Shown: positions 29,048 to 29,355 of the stretch, one piece after another | Layout of the letters: each line of letters starts with the position of its first letter | Position numbering within the stretch: the first letter of the stretch is position 1 | The notes under the pieces: generated by a model | What the model was told of the DNA's origin: nothing | The model's input: the letters and a program-made list of their open reading frames with translations, nothing else | Databases searched by the model: none | Virus record (IMG/VR): IMGVR_UViG_3300048837_000693 | Location: 1-29,355 of that record | Source: a virus | DNA length: 29,355 nt | Reading direction: 5' to 3' (one strand) | Translations under genes and position numbers: made by a program

Positions 29048-29355
29048 GGCGTCCTCGTGCTGCGCTCGAGGACGCGCAGGCGTTCCTCGTGGTTCTCGAT
29101 CTGCTTGGAGTTGGCGTCTACCTGCCGGATCACCCGCTCATCCATGCGCGTACTCAGCACCGCGACATCGCGTTGGATCTCGGTGATGCGCTTTCCTTGC
29201 TCCGTCATGACGGCGCTTTGTTCGCGCTGGGCGTGCTCCATGCGGCCAACAGTGCCGACCAGGAACCAGCCGATGATGGCCAGCAGGATCGGCGTGCCGA
29301 AGCGCGCCACGAGCTTCGCGAACGTCGACTCGGCGGCCGCTTCCAATCGGTGTCC
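29044..29355 (-). CDS. Small membrane protein with coiled coil, 5' end at window edge
   Basis: The frame is open to the right edge; a TTG at 29346 would give 100 aa, but the real start may lie outside. One membrane segment (TPILLAIIGWFLVGTVG) precedes a helical coiled coil (QGKRITEIQRDVAVLSTRMDERVIRQVDANSKQIENHEERLRVLERS). This resembles XhlA-type or other small lysis-cassette membrane proteins. It may be a holin partner or antiholin. Confidence 0.62.
   Translation of the reverse strand, partial: GHRLEAAAESTFAKLVARFGTPILLAIIGWFLVGTVGRMEHAQREQSAVMTEQGKRITEIQRDVAVLSTRMDERVIRQVDANSKQIENHEERLRVLERSTRTP

Overview
This window is phage DNA of high GC content: a temperate tailed phage or prophage of the long, non-contractile (lambda-like) tail type. 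The host is probably a high-GC Gram-negative proteobacterium. The Rz/Rz1 spanin pair and the lipobox proteins imply an outer membrane. A member of the Xanthomonadaceae or a betaproteobacterium would fit, but nothing here fixes the genus. No ribosomal, tRNA or metabolic host gene is present.

Left arm, plus strand, 1-11699. A tightly packed, mostly overlapping gene string carries a complete diversity-generating retroelement (DGR): a ParB-like protein with a histone H1-like tail, a C-type-lectin-like (DUF1566) variable protein whose last 44 codons are a variable repeat (VR2), an Avd-like four-helix protein, the template repeat (TR) and a DGR reverse transcriptase. A second variable repeat (VR1) lies at the very start of the window as the 3' end of another target gene. 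All base differences between TR and each VR inside the variable stretch fall on TR adenines, 13 of 19 in VR2 and 12 of 19 in VR1. After the DGR come a small P-loop protein, two lower-GC phage genes, a Gp37/Gp68-family protein, a Lar-like zinc-ribbon protein and a large serine recombinase. The 3' end of the recombinase gene contains a 21-bp match to a tRNA 3' end in reverse complement, a probable attachment core.

Right arm, minus strand, 29355-11734. This is a convergent late operon. It starts at the right edge with the lysis cassette (two membrane proteins, a lipobox-bearing lysozyme, Rz and nested Rz1). It continues through tail genes in near-lambda order: completion proteins, major tail protein, G and G-T by -1 frameshift at T TTT TTC, tape measure, distal tail protein, BR0599/gpL-like protein, small membrane protein, and a J-like tip protein. 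Tail fibre genes follow, including a collagen-like fibre, then a Dam-type adenine methyltransferase and a short interrupted coiled-coil gene. Capsid, portal, terminase and replication genes are outside the window.

The two arms appear to be connected. The N-terminal part of the DGR variable protein (residues 28-62) is 26/35 identical to the C-terminal part of the tape-measure protein (residues 866-900). The most economical reading is that the DGR diversifies a ligand-binding protein that borrows a tape-measure tail-tip module, so it may be docked on the virion tail tip. Two late genes (the J-like tip gene and the terminal coiled-coil gene) have an in-frame TAG with the frame intact on both sides, which suggests either decay or amber readthrough.
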